Assembly: GCA_002171295.2 (NCBI GenBank)
Contig: NHFW02000001.1
Coordinates: forward strand, 1 to 8,961
Direction of reading: 5' to 3'
From: Flavobacteriaceae bacterium TMED121
GTDB taxonomy: Bacteria > Bacteroidota > Bacteroidia > Flavobacteriales > Flavobacteriaceae
DNA length: 8,961 nucleotides
The notes under the pieces were generated by a model. The model made no database searches. It was not told the origin of the DNA and saw nothing but the letters and a program-made list of their open reading frames with translations. The position numbers and the translations under genes are program-made. This document shows positions 1-8,961 of the stretch, piece after piece; the stretch's first letter is position 1; every line of letters starts with the position of its first letter.

Positions 1-84
1 GGAGAAAGAGGGATTCGAACCCCCGGAGGTGTGACCCTCAACAGTTTTCAAGACTGCCGCATTCGACCACTCTGCCATTTCTCC
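1..84 (-). tRNA. tRNA-Ser (anticodon UGA)
   Basis: Read on the minus strand, the sequence folds as a class II tRNA. A 7-bp acceptor stem pairs GGAGAAA with TTTCTCC. The anticodon loop is CTTGAAA, with TGA as anticodon (positions 48-50), which reads UCA-type serine codons. A long variable arm has a GAGG/CCTC stem, as expected for serine tRNAs, and the T loop is TTCGAAT. Base 72 falls on position 1 of the window, so the discriminator base and any CCA lie just outside and cannot be judged. The 5' end is 40 bases beyond the ribB stop codon on the same strand. Confidence 0.96.
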
Positions 85-91
85 ATGGGCG

Positions 92-99
92 CAAATATA
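92..99 (-). promoter_or_regulatory. Candidate -7 promoter element for tRNA-Ser
   Basis: On the minus strand these eight bases read TATATTTG, an exact match to the TAnnTTTG -7 element of Bacteroidota housekeeping promoters. The element ends 7 bases before the mature 5' end of the tRNA, where a -7 box would be expected if transcription starts at or just before the tRNA. No clear TTTG/TTG -33 element is seen at the right distance, so the call is moderate; the short AT-rich gap could also give this match by chance. Confidence 0.4.
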
Positions 100-124
100 A
101 TATTTTTATTGATTTTGAGTAGAA

Positions 125-1255
125 TTAATAGTTTACGTAACCAATAATTTCAAGTCCATATCCAGTAATACCTATTCGTGGTTTTTTCGAAGAATTACTG
201 ACAATATTTAACTTTTTAATTTTAAGGTCGTGAAGAATTTGTGCTCCAATTCCAAAATCTCTACTATCCATCATTATAGGAGGAACTTTATTTACTTCTC
301 CTTTAACTTGCATGGCATTTAATTTTTCAATTCTGGATAATAAATTTTCCCCAGACTGTTGTTGATTGATAAAAATAATGGCTCCCTTTTCTTCTTTATT
401 TATCAAAGAAAAAATATTTTCCATACCCGTATCTACTTGGCCAGTAAGTAAACTCAAAATATCATTGCTTATCCTTAAGGAGTTTATTCTTGTTAATACT
501 GGCTCATCTTTAGTCCAGCTACCTTTTGTAAGTGCTAGATGAACTTGGTTATTGGTTGTTTGTTGGTAGGCTCTTAAGCGAAATTTACCAAAAAGGGTAG
601 ATAGTTCCGCGTCACTTTTTTTGATAATTAGACTGTCATGCTGCATCCTATAAGCGACTAGGTCTTCGATCGAGACAATCTTCAAACTAAATTTTTTAGC
701 CACTTCAAAAAGTTCAGGCAATCTTGCCATTGAACCATTTTCATTCATAATCTCTGCTATTACTCCCGCGGGCTCAAAACCTGCTAGTCGCGCAAAATCA
801 ATTGCTGCTTCTGTATGACCGGTTCTTCTTAATACACCACCATCTTTTGCGATTAACGGAAATACATGTCCGGGTTTAGTAAAATCACTAACCTTTGTTT
901 TTCTTTCTACAAGTGCTTTAATTGTTTTAGCTCGATCTATTGCAGATATTCCTGTTGAAACTCCTTTCCCCCTTAGATCAACTGAAACAGTAAAAGCAGT
1001 TTCCATTGGGTCTGAGGTAGTGCTTACCATAAGATCTAACTTTAATTTTTTACACCTCTTTTCTGTTAATGGACAGCAAATCAATCCTCTACCATGAGTG
1101 GCCATGAAGTTGATCATCTCGGGAGAAATAGCTTCAGCAGCTGCTATGAAATCACCTTCATTTTCTCTATTTTCATCATCGACTACAATTATTATTTCAC
1201 CTTTTTTGATAGATGATATAGCCTCCTCGATTTTATTAAGTGAGTCTTTTTTCAT
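125..1255 (-). CDS. ribB: 3,4-dihydroxy-2-butanone 4-phosphate synthase with degenerate GTP cyclohydrolase II-like domain
   Basis: Converts ribulose 5-phosphate to formate and the four-carbon unit used to build the riboflavin ring; cytosolic. Residues 1-203 are a full RibB domain: the acidic metal/substrate loop RENEGD (30-35), ATHGRGLIC (52-60), the RRTGHTEA segment (143-150) and Glu168 in AEIMNENG. Residues about 205-376 align by eye with GTP cyclohydrolase II (ending DFGIGAQIL and GYGLEI) but lack the three zinc-binding cysteines of the SECLTG...RCDCG region and the RQEGRGIGL motif, here INQQQSGENLL. It is therefore probably not a working RibA, although automatic annotation may call it RibBA. 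A separate ribA is expected elsewhere. The ATG start lies 10 bases after the lptF stop, making this the last protein gene of the ftsK operon. Confidence 0.93.
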   Translation of the reverse strand: MKKDSLNKIEEAISSIKKGEIIIVVDDENRENEGDFIAAAEAISPEMINFMATHGRGLICCPLTEKRCKKLKLDLMVSTTSDPMETAFTVSVDLRGKGVSTGISAIDRAKTIKALVERKTKVSDFTKPGHVFPLIAKDGGVLRRTGHTEAAIDFARLAGFEPAGVIAEIMNENGSMARLPELFEVAKKFSLKIVSIEDLVAYRMQHDSLIIKKSDAELSTLFGKFRLRAYQQTTNNQVHLALTKGSWTKDEPVLTRINSLRISNDILSLLTGQVDTGMENIFSLINKEEKGAIIFINQQQSGENLLSRIEKLNAMQVKGEVNKVPPIMMDSRDFGIGAQILHDLKIKKLNIVSNSSKKPRIGITGYGLEIIGYVNY

Positions 1256-1265
1256 TTTAAATATT

Positions 1266-2708
1266 TCATTTGGAGCTCGATATTTTTTTAAAAAAATGTT
1301 TTAAAGGAATGAATAAAAAGTCTAAGTTAACAAACCCCTCGTCATATGATGCGCGTCTTGTAAGATAGAACGCAAAAGGTGCTATTATAATTGTAGAAAT
1401 CCAGCTCGCTAGATATGGAGTGACGCTATTATCCTCGGCAGCGTTTTTGCCAAAAATCCCAATGTAATGATAAGATAAAAAAATCAAGACGGATAATACC
1501 ATTGGAAGTCCTAACCCTCCTTTTTTAATTATTGCCCCTAAAGAGGCACCAATGAGAAATAAAAATATACAAGCAAAAATAATTGTAAACCTATCGAACA
1601 AGGTAATTTTATGAAGATTAATTAACTTTTGATAAATAAAGAAGGTTCGTTTTTTGTTTTCCAGACTTCTTAATATACTTTTTACATCGGTGATTGCATT
1701 ATTAATGCTCTGACGTCGCCGCCATTTTGTTTTATTTTCTACTATATTCAAAAGATTGGCAGTAATTAATGAATCTGGTTCATATTCTTGTATTTTGACA
1801 GTTTTAATTTGAGATGTATAGTGTTTCTTATTAAAATTATCACTAAAAACTCTTTTTTGTTCTCTAAAGTCTCTTTCAAGACTGTCGATACTTACTTGGA
1901 GTTGATTAACTTTTTGCATCCGAAAAGTTGATGTGTAATTTTCTTCATTGAGGTCGATATTATTAAACTTGGATAAATCAATATTCATAACATATTTTTC
2001 GAAATGAACTTTTGCATGAGGTAATCGAAGTTTTTCTTGGTAGTCTTTGCCAATAATTTCCTCATATCTATTGCCGTCGTAAAGAACCAGTTGAAGAGTC
2101 GCATCAGTTGTTTTACTTTTGAGTTCCCCTCTTTTGGCTTTAATAACGATTCTATTTTTATGATCAGTTGTTTTTTCGTGAATTATTACATCTTCCAATA
2201 GTCTCTGCTCAAAACCGTATTTTCGCTTAACTTTAATATTCATTTGCCCCAAGTCATTGAAAATTCCCTCTCGTATCGCAATTGCAGGTTTTAGTTTAGC
2301 CAGATTTCTTCTAAGGTTATATGATTTTAATTCCCCATACGGAATTACATGATTTGAAAAATAATAACTTCCTACTCCAATCATGATATGGACTAAAAAT
2401 AAGCCTGACATACACCTAATTAAAGAAATTCCTGTAGACTTCATGGCAGCAAATTCATAGTTTTCAGCGAGATCTCCAAAGGTCATTAAAGATGCTAATA
2501 AAACAGATAGAGGAAGAACAATAGGTATAAGTTTGGGTGAATAATAAATTAAAAATTTAAAAATCGTTTCAAAATCCAGACCCTTACCAGCCAGGTCATC
2601 AATAAATAGCCAAAAAGTCTGAACTATAAAAATCAGCATACAAATACCAAATATGCTGACTAAACGTCTCAGATATTGGCTAATGATATAACGATCAATA
2701 ATTTTCAA
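1266..2708 (-). CDS. LptF/LptG family permease (YjgP/YjgQ), LPS export ABC transporter subunit
   Basis: Inner-membrane permease of the Lpt system, which extracts lipopolysaccharide and passes it to the periplasmic bridge; it works with an LptB ATPase encoded elsewhere. The N-terminus KIIDRYIISQYLRR is the typical family start. Membrane segments are visible at about residues 15-35, 52-75, 98-118, 372-395, 400-418 and 430-450: three before and three after a periplasmic region of about 250 residues. The conserved cytoplasmic stretch after helix 2 (EFAAMKSTGIS, 85-95) matches the coupling segment of the family. At 480 residues it is longer than E. coli LptF (about 366), mainly through a polar, charged stretch at about 255-365. 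The start codon is TTG; the codon two upstream, in the same frame, is the lolA TAG stop, and the next Met is inside helix 1, so TTG is well supported. Whether it acts as LptF, LptG or both cannot be told. Confidence 0.9.
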   Translation of the reverse strand: MKIIDRYIISQYLRRLVSIFGICMLIFIVQTFWLFIDDLAGKGLDFETIFKFLIYYSPKLIPIVLPLSVLLASLMTFGDLAENYEFAAMKSTGISLIRCMSGLFLVHIMIGVGSYYFSNHVIPYGELKSYNLRRNLAKLKPAIAIREGIFNDLGQMNIKVKRKYGFEQRLLEDVIIHEKTTDHKNRIVIKAKRGELKSKTTDATLQLVLYDGNRYEEIIGKDYQEKLRLPHAKVHFEKYVMNIDLSKFNNIDLNEENYTSTFRMQKVNQLQVSIDSLERDFREQKRVFSDNFNKKHYTSQIKTVKIQEYEPDSLITANLLNIVENKTKWRRRQSINNAITDVKSILRSLENKKRTFFIYQKLINLHKITLFDRFTIIFACIFLFLIGASLGAIIKKGGLGLPMVLSVLIFLSYHYIGIFGKNAAEDNSVTPYLASWISTIIIAPFAFYLTRRASYDEGFVNLDFLFIPLKHFFKKISSSK

Positions 2709-2711
2709 ATC

Positions 2712-3356
2712 CTATTCGTTGATATAATAATTAGGGTAATCAGAAGGATCAAAAACAAAGAAATTTGATGGAATAATTTTATTGATTTCCATATTATTAA
2801 TTGTCAGTGTAGTTATTGTTCCGTTAAAACCAACTTCTATTATTTTATAAACATGATATTCGGAGGTATCGATTCCAATTAATATTGACTTGATATCACT
2901 ATCATCAACTGTGGGTATCAACTTTATAAACTGAATATTTTTTCCTTTAATCTTTTGAGAGATATCCCAATGGTAATCATATCCTTCTTTATAAAAGCTT
3001 AAAATTTTTGTAGGGTTAAACATAAAATCTTCATCATTATCAGTAGGTTTTATCAAGGTAATTTCCTCATTTTCTGGTACAATTGTATAAATATTTTTAC
3101 CATCAAAAAGCTGGATTGCATCAAGAAAATTTAATTTATATTTATCTCCAGCTATGATTACTTTCCCTTTACTTTCCTGATTAATTTGCTCAATTTGGTT
3201 ATTCAAAACATAAATAAATTCAATTTCAAATGAAACATATTTATCTAATTTTTTTGAAGCTTTTTCCAATAAATCTTTCGCCTCTATTGAAGTTTGAGAC
3301 CACGTAGGTGTTGAAAGAAAAAATAATAGTGTTATTGACAATAATTTTATTTTCAT
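2712..3356 (-). CDS. lolA: LolA-like periplasmic outer-membrane lipoprotein carrier
   Basis: Probable periplasmic chaperone that shuttles lipoproteins from the inner-membrane Lol exporter to the outer membrane. It has a classic signal peptide: Lys2/Lys4, a hydrophobic core LLSITLLFFL, and likely cleavage after Ser20 before Gln21, a pattern common in Bacteroidota. The mature part (about 194 residues) starts with the helical AKDLLEKASKKLDKYVSFEIEF segment (split here by a few variable residues), followed by alternating beta-strands such as KGKVIIAGDKYKLNF, LFDGKNIYTIVPE and the C-terminal FFVFDPSDYP, all typical of LolA/LolB-fold proteins. Overall sequence identity to E. coli LolA appears low, so the assignment rests on fold-like pattern, length and its place between ftsK and lptF. 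It starts 9 bases after ftsK and ends 3 bases before the lptF start. Confidence 0.85.
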   Translation of the reverse strand: MKIKLLSITLLFFLSTPTWSQTSIEAKDLLEKASKKLDKYVSFEIEFIYVLNNQIEQINQESKGKVIIAGDKYKLNFLDAIQLFDGKNIYTIVPENEEITLIKPTDNDEDFMFNPTKILSFYKEGYDYHWDISQKIKGKNIQFIKLIPTVDDSDIKSILIGIDTSEYHVYKIIEVGFNGTITTLTINNMEINKIIPSNFFVFDPSDYPNYYINE

Positions 3357-3365
3357 AAAATAAAT

Positions 3366-5687
3366 TTAACCATCTTGATTTTTCAAAAACTGATCTAAGG
3401 TATTTAAATCTGTTATTAGGACCTGTCTTGCCTTACTTCCCTCGAAAGGACCAACAATTCCTGCAACTTCCATTTGGTCAATAATTCTTCCTGCCCTGTT
3501 ATATCCTAATTTTAATTTTCTTTGTAATAAAGAGGCTGATCCTTGTTGAGTTGATACAATAACTTCAGCAGCTTCCCTAAAAAGATCATCTCTGTCAGAT
3601 GGATCTAACTCTAAATTACTCGAATTTTCTTCTATATATTCGGGCAATAAGTAGGCGCTAGAATATCCCATTTGACCCCCAACATAGTCAGATATTTTTT
3701 GGACCTCCGGTGTATCAACAAAAGCACATTGAATTCTAGTCAATTCATTACCCTGTGTGTAAAGCATGTCACCGCGTCCGATTAACTGATCTGCACCCCC
3801 TGAGTCAAGTATAGTTCTAGAGTCGATTTTTGAAGTTACTCTAAAAGCGATTCTGGCTGGGAAATTGGCTTTAATAACCCCGGTAATGACATTAACAGAC
3901 GGACGTTGTGTTGCAATAATCAGGTGTATTCCAATTGCTCTAGCCAATTGAGCTAATCTTGCTATTGGTGTTTCTACTTCTTTACCTGCGGTCATAATTA
4001 AGTCGGCAAATTCATCCACTACTAAAACGATATAGGGTAAAAAAGTATGACCATCATTGGGATTTAATTTTCTTTCCCGATATTTTTGATTGTATTCCTT
4101 AAGATTACGACAGTTGGCATTTTTGAGCAACTCGTAACGATTATCCATTTCAATACATAGTGAGTTCAGGGTATGAATTACTTTAGTATTATCCGTAATT
4201 ATTGCATCATTTGTATCAGGTAGTTTAGCCAAGTAGTGCCTTTCTATTTTGTTATAAATATTGAGCTCAACTTTTTTAGGATCAACCAAAACAAACTTAA
4301 TCTCCGCTGGATGTTTTTTGTAGAGAAGTGATGTTAAAACAGCGTTTAAACCAACCGACTTACCTTGTCCTGTTGCACCAGCCATAAGTAGGTGGGGCAT
4401 TTTTGTCAAATCAACTACGAAAGTTTCATTGCTAATTGTCTTTCCTAAAGCCAACGGCAATTCCATTTCTGCCTTTTGAAATTTACCAGAAGTAATAACA
4501 GAACGCATAGATACAATACTAGGTTTTTGGTTAGGAACTTCAATTCCTATCGTTCCTTTTCCGGGAATTGGAGCAATGATTCTAATGCCTAGGGCGGATA
4601 AGGATAATGCGATGTCATCCTCGAGATTTTTGATCTTAGAAATTCTAATTCCAGCATCAGGAACAATTTCATAAAGCGTAACTGTTGGACCTACTGTAGC
4701 TTTGATTTTTGAAATACCTATTTTATAATTACTAAGGGTATCTACAATTTTATTTTTATTGAGTTCTAACTCTTCTTGATCTATGGTGATAGATCCTTCT
4801 CCATAATCCTTCAGAAGTTCATGTGTAGGAAATCTATACTTACTCAATTCTAATTTAGGGTCAAAAAAACCGTGTTTTTCAACTAAAGATTGTGCTAAAT
4901 TACTCTCAACACTTTCTTCCTCCATCACATGCTCAACTTCCATTTCTAACTCCTGTTCTTTTTCTGAGGGATCAATTTCAGCGGTTGGATTACTGAATGT
5001 AGTGATATGCTCGTCACTTGTTTCAATTGATTCACTTACAAAAGTATCAATTTCCATATCTAAACTGTTTTCAATTGAAACTTCCTCGGCGATTGCTTCT
5101 CGTTTGAGTAGTAAATTAAAAAAATGAACTACTTTTTCAGGTGTTAGCCCCCACTGAACTACTAAAATGCAAATAACTGTAAAGATTAGAAATGATATTA
5201 GGCCAGTGCTACCAATATAACTAACCAAAAAGTCATTCACTTCAAAGCCAACCAACCCAGATAGAATCGGACTATTTTCCTGATAAAAACCCAGGAAAAT
5301 CATAAAACAGATCATGTAACAAAGTGCCCAACTCCATTGACGTAATAGTCTTTTTTTCGGGAGGCTAAAAAATAATAGTAAGCCAGTATAAAACATCAAG
5401 GAAGGTAAGATGAAGGCAGATAAACCAAAAAGCTGATAAATAAAAAAGTGAGCAGTAAGTGCACCAAGTTTATTAAGGATATTTTGAGATTGAACGTTTT
5501 TATCAAAAAAAGCCTCTAAAGTACTTTGATCGGTCTGCCAATTATAAAAATAAGAGAGGAAGGAAATCAAAATCAAAAATCCGACTAGCATCATAAAGCT
5601 TCCGAAGAGGATTTCTCTCCTTCTCTTCTTTTGATGTTGTTCCTCTGATAACATTGACGATTGCGAACTAGAACCCTTTTTAGCCAT
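3366..5687 (-). CDS. ftsK: FtsK/SpoIIIE-family DNA translocase
   Basis: Septum-anchored hexameric ATPase that pumps chromosomal DNA and helps resolve dimers at cell division. Domain order by residue: a basic N-terminal tail (1-24); four or so membrane helices (about 26-46, 78-108, 117-135, 158-180); an acidic Glu-rich linker (about 196-265); the alpha/beta motor (about 285-675); and a C-terminal gamma winged-helix (about 700-760). Walker A is GATGQGKS (437-444), and Walker B ends in VVDEFADL (556-563) with Asp558-Glu559. The gamma domain has the family signature LKLGYNRAGRIIDQMEVAGIVG (725-746; central part conserved), which in E. coli reads KOPS polarity sites and contacts XerD. At 773 residues it is a short-linker FtsK, unlike the 1329-residue E. 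coli protein. Promoter at 5705-5739; first gene of the ftsK-lolA-lptF-ribB cluster. Confidence 0.97.
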   Translation of the reverse strand: MAKKGSSSQSSMLSEEQHQKKRRREILFGSFMMLVGFLILISFLSYFYNWQTDQSTLEAFFDKNVQSQNILNKLGALTAHFFIYQLFGLSAFILPSLMFYTGLLLFFSLPKKRLLRQWSWALCYMICFMIFLGFYQENSPILSGLVGFEVNDFLVSYIGSTGLISFLIFTVICILVVQWGLTPEKVVHFFNLLLKREAIAEEVSIENSLDMEIDTFVSESIETSDEHITTFSNPTAEIDPSEKEQELEMEVEHVMEEESVESNLAQSLVEKHGFFDPKLELSKYRFPTHELLKDYGEGSITIDQEELELNKNKIVDTLSNYKIGISKIKATVGPTVTLYEIVPDAGIRISKIKNLEDDIALSLSALGIRIIAPIPGKGTIGIEVPNQKPSIVSMRSVITSGKFQKAEMELPLALGKTISNETFVVDLTKMPHLLMAGATGQGKSVGLNAVLTSLLYKKHPAEIKFVLVDPKKVELNIYNKIERHYLAKLPDTNDAIITDNTKVIHTLNSLCIEMDNRYELLKNANCRNLKEYNQKYRERKLNPNDGHTFLPYIVLVVDEFADLIMTAGKEVETPIARLAQLARAIGIHLIIATQRPSVNVITGVIKANFPARIAFRVTSKIDSRTILDSGGADQLIGRGDMLYTQGNELTRIQCAFVDTPEVQKISDYVGGQMGYSSAYLLPEYIEENSSNLELDPSDRDDLFREAAEVIVSTQQGSASLLQRKLKLGYNRAGRIIDQMEVAGIVGPFEGSKARQVLITDLNTLDQFLKNQDG

Positions 5688-5704
5688 TAGTTGAACTTGT
5701 AAAA

Positions 5705-5739
5705 CAAAAATACGAATTCATTAGTAAACCTATGTCAAA
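5705..5739 (-). promoter_or_regulatory. Bacteroidota-type promoter for the ftsK operon
   Basis: On the minus strand a TTTG (-33 element, 5736-5739) is followed after 23 bases by TATTTTTG (5705-5712), an exact TAnnTTTG -7 element. This spacing is at the upper end of what is reported for Bacteroidota. The predicted transcript would start roughly 10 bases before the ftsK ATG, giving a very short leader without a Shine-Dalgarno sequence. Its position just downstream of the katG terminator supports independent transcription of the operon. Confidence 0.6.
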
Positions 5740-5760
5740 TTCTATTAAGTGATTTGAAAG

Positions 5761-5803
5761 TAAAAAGGAAAAACCTCAAACTCCATAACAAGTTTAAGGT
5801 TTT
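5761..5803 (-). terminator. Rho-independent terminator of katG
   Basis: In the minus-strand transcript the arms AAAACCTTAAACT (5803-5791) and AGTTTGAGGTTTT (5782-5770) form a 13-bp stem with one G-U wobble and an 8-base loop. The stem is followed by further U residues, then CC and a second run of five U. It begins 41 bases past the katG stop codon. On the plus strand the hairpin is not followed by a T-run and contains a C-A mismatch, so it acts in one direction, ending katG before the ftsK promoter. Confidence 0.8.
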
Positions 5804-5843
5804 ATAATTATTAAAATAAGCAATCGATTTCTAGAAGTTCAAA

Positions 5844-8075
<2,232 letters not shown>

Positions 8076-8102
8076 TTATTAATATTTACAAATTATGCTT
8101 AT

Positions 8103-8134
8103 CAAATTTAATTTTAATTCCTGTAAAATTTAAA
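8103..8134 (-). promoter_or_regulatory. Possible katG promoter
   Basis: On the minus strand TAAATTTG (8103-8110) matches the TAnnTTTG -7 element exactly, 42 bases before the katG ATG. A TTTA lies 20 bases upstream (8131-8134), one mismatch from the TTTG -33 element. The region is so AT-rich that chance matches are likely. I could not recognise a convincing OxyR or PerR operator in the gap, although peroxide-responsive control of katG would be expected. Confidence 0.3.
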
Positions 8135-8160
8135 ATTCTCAATAATAATTTCCACTTAAA

Positions 8161-8199
8161 GTATAAGGAAATCTAATCATGTAAAAGAATGGGATTAGA
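8161..8199 (-). terminator. Weak stem-loop at the end of the antiporter gene
   Basis: In the minus-strand transcript TCTAATC (8199-8193) pairs perfectly with GATTAGA (8178-8172) across a 14-base loop, followed by UUUCCUU. The TAA stop codon of the antiporter gene lies inside the first arm. The stem is only 7 bp and AT-rich, so it may be a poor terminator or a 3'-end stabiliser, or chance. No better terminator is visible before katG. Confidence 0.35.
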
Positions 8200-8961
8200 C
8201 CTTTGTTAATGACCTTATTTTTACTCTAAAATAGGCAAAAATCAAAGTCATTATGGGACTAAGTAAATTAAATATTGAATAAATAAAATAATCGGCTACA
8301 CTAACCCCCAGTACACTTGATTGATAAGCGCCACAGGTATTCCATGGAATTAGTACAGAGGTTACAGTGCCAGAGTCTTCAAGTGTACGACTTAAGTTTT
8401 CTGGGGCAAGTTTTCTATCCTCATACGCCTTTTTAAACATTTTACCCGGAACAACAATAGCTAGGTATTGATCTGAAGCAGATAAATTGACTGTCAAACA
8501 AGAGGCTACTGTGCTTGCGAATAGTTGAAATACAGATTTTGTCCAATTTAAAAAAGCATTACTTATTGCTTGTAGTGCCCCTATAGCATCCATTATACCT
8601 CCAAAAACCATTGCACAAATTATGAGCCATACGGTTCCTAACATACCCTGCATTCCTCCCGAGGTAAATAATTCATTCAATAATTGTTCGGAGGTTATTA
8701 TATTGGTTTTGATTGTAACAGCGTTTAAGATGCTTAGGAAAGCAACCTTAAAATTAAGTTTCTGAACTCCCGCCATCTCAACAAGTAAAACTGGCTGAAA
8801 AATTAAAGCAAAAAATGCTCCTAACATGGAACCCAAAAATAAAGCGATTAGTGGCGGTATTTTTTTTATAATCATTACAAGTACTAAAGCTGGAACTAAA
8901 AAGAGCCAAAGATTGATATTGAATTTTTCCGCAATAGCATTTTTGAAACTTGAAGTATCTA
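8195..8961 (-). CDS. nhaC: NhaC-family Na+/H+ antiporter, C-terminal part (5' end outside window)
   Basis: Membrane antiporter expected to exchange internal Na+ for external H+, keeping sodium and pH balance. The reading frame stays open without a stop from the Met at 8873-8875 to the window edge, adding 28 residues (from DTSSFKNAIAEKF to the hydrophobic LWLFLVPALVLV), so that internal Met is not the start and the gene is cut by the window end. The visible 254 residues are about half of a usual NhaC (about 450-500). Family features seen are the PALVLVMIIKKIPPL helix pair, WLIICAMVFGGIMDAIGAL, the polar NLSASDQYLAIVVPGKMF, and EDSGTVTSVLIPWNTCGAY followed by SSVLGVSVADYFIYSIFNLLSP (positions split by few residues), which are typical of NhaC C-terminal halves. 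At least five hydrophobic segments are visible. Substrate (Na+ versus other exchange, such as malate/lactate coupling) cannot be told from this part. Confidence 0.85.
   Translation of the reverse strand, partial: DTSSFKNAIAEKFNINLWLFLVPALVLVMIIKKIPPLIALFLGSMLGAFFALIFQPVLLVEMAGVQKLNFKVAFLSILNAVTIKTNIITSEQLLNELFTSGGMQGMLGTVWLIICAMVFGGIMDAIGALQAISNAFLNWTKSVFQLFASTVASCLTVNLSASDQYLAIVVPGKMFKKAYEDRKLAPENLSRTLEDSGTVTSVLIPWNTCGAYQSSVLGVSVADYFIYSIFNLLSPIMTLIFAYFRVKIRSLTKV

Noticed and set aside
125..1255. Annotation as bifunctional RibBA
   Set aside because: The C-terminal half lacks the zinc cysteines and catalytic motif of GTP cyclohydrolase II, so only RibB activity is supported.
1098..1304. Open frame of 68 codons on the plus strand
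   Set aside because: It lies opposite the ribB start region and the lptF end, has no recognisable motif, and is best explained as a shadow of the conserved RibB N-terminus.
5688..5843. Search for a small RNA or mobile-element remnant in the gap between katG and ftsK
   Set aside because: The gap is fully explained by the katG terminator and the ftsK promoter; no target-site duplications or terminal repeats are seen.
8139..8180. 13-codon minus-strand mini-ORF (MIRFPYTLSGNYY) between the antiporter gene and katG
   Set aside because: It is too short to judge, has no Shine-Dalgarno, lies upstream of the likely katG promoter, and has no run of regulatory codons as in a leader peptide.
8195..8875. 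Start of the antiporter gene at the Met at 8873-8875
   Set aside because: The frame is open to the window edge with NhaC-like residues upstream of this Met, so it is internal.

Overview
The window reads as an AT-rich chromosome segment from a member of the Bacteroidota, most likely class Flavobacteriia. Three things point there: the gene order ftsK-lolA-lptF-ribB, which I recall as typical of flavobacteria; promoter-like TAnnTTTG (-7) motifs in front of ftsK, katG and the tRNA; and a general lack of strong Shine-Dalgarno sequences. The predicted Gln right after the LolA signal cleavage site also fits. All recognisable genes lie on the minus strand, so the window is described from its right end to its left.

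Right edge (8195-8961): the C-terminal half of an NhaC-type Na+/H+ antiporter, cut by the window end. Its stop codon sits in a small stem-loop that may be a weak terminator. A 134-base AT-rich gap with a possible promoter leads to katG (5844-8060), a complete catalase-peroxidase with all expected catalytic residues. A strong 13-bp hairpin followed by U-runs (5761-5803) ends the katG transcript.

A good Bacteroidota-type promoter (5705-5739) then starts a tight four-gene cluster: ftsK (DNA translocase), lolA (periplasmic lipoprotein carrier), lptF/lptG-type permease (LPS export) and ribB (DHBP synthase with a degenerate GTP cyclohydrolase II-like tail). The gaps are 9, 3 and 10 bases, so this is almost certainly one operon. 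It combines chromosome segregation at division, two outer-membrane delivery functions and flavin synthesis. At the left edge a tRNA-Ser(UGA) lies 40 bases past ribB with its own candidate -7 element; no terminator is visible between them.

This looks like ordinary core-genome sequence. I found no mobile element, CRISPR array, phage gene or unknown multi-gene system. The points worth a second look are modest: the dead GTP cyclohydrolase II-like half of RibB, the TTG start of lptF lying in frame directly behind the lolA TAG stop, and a long extra region in the LptF periplasmic part.
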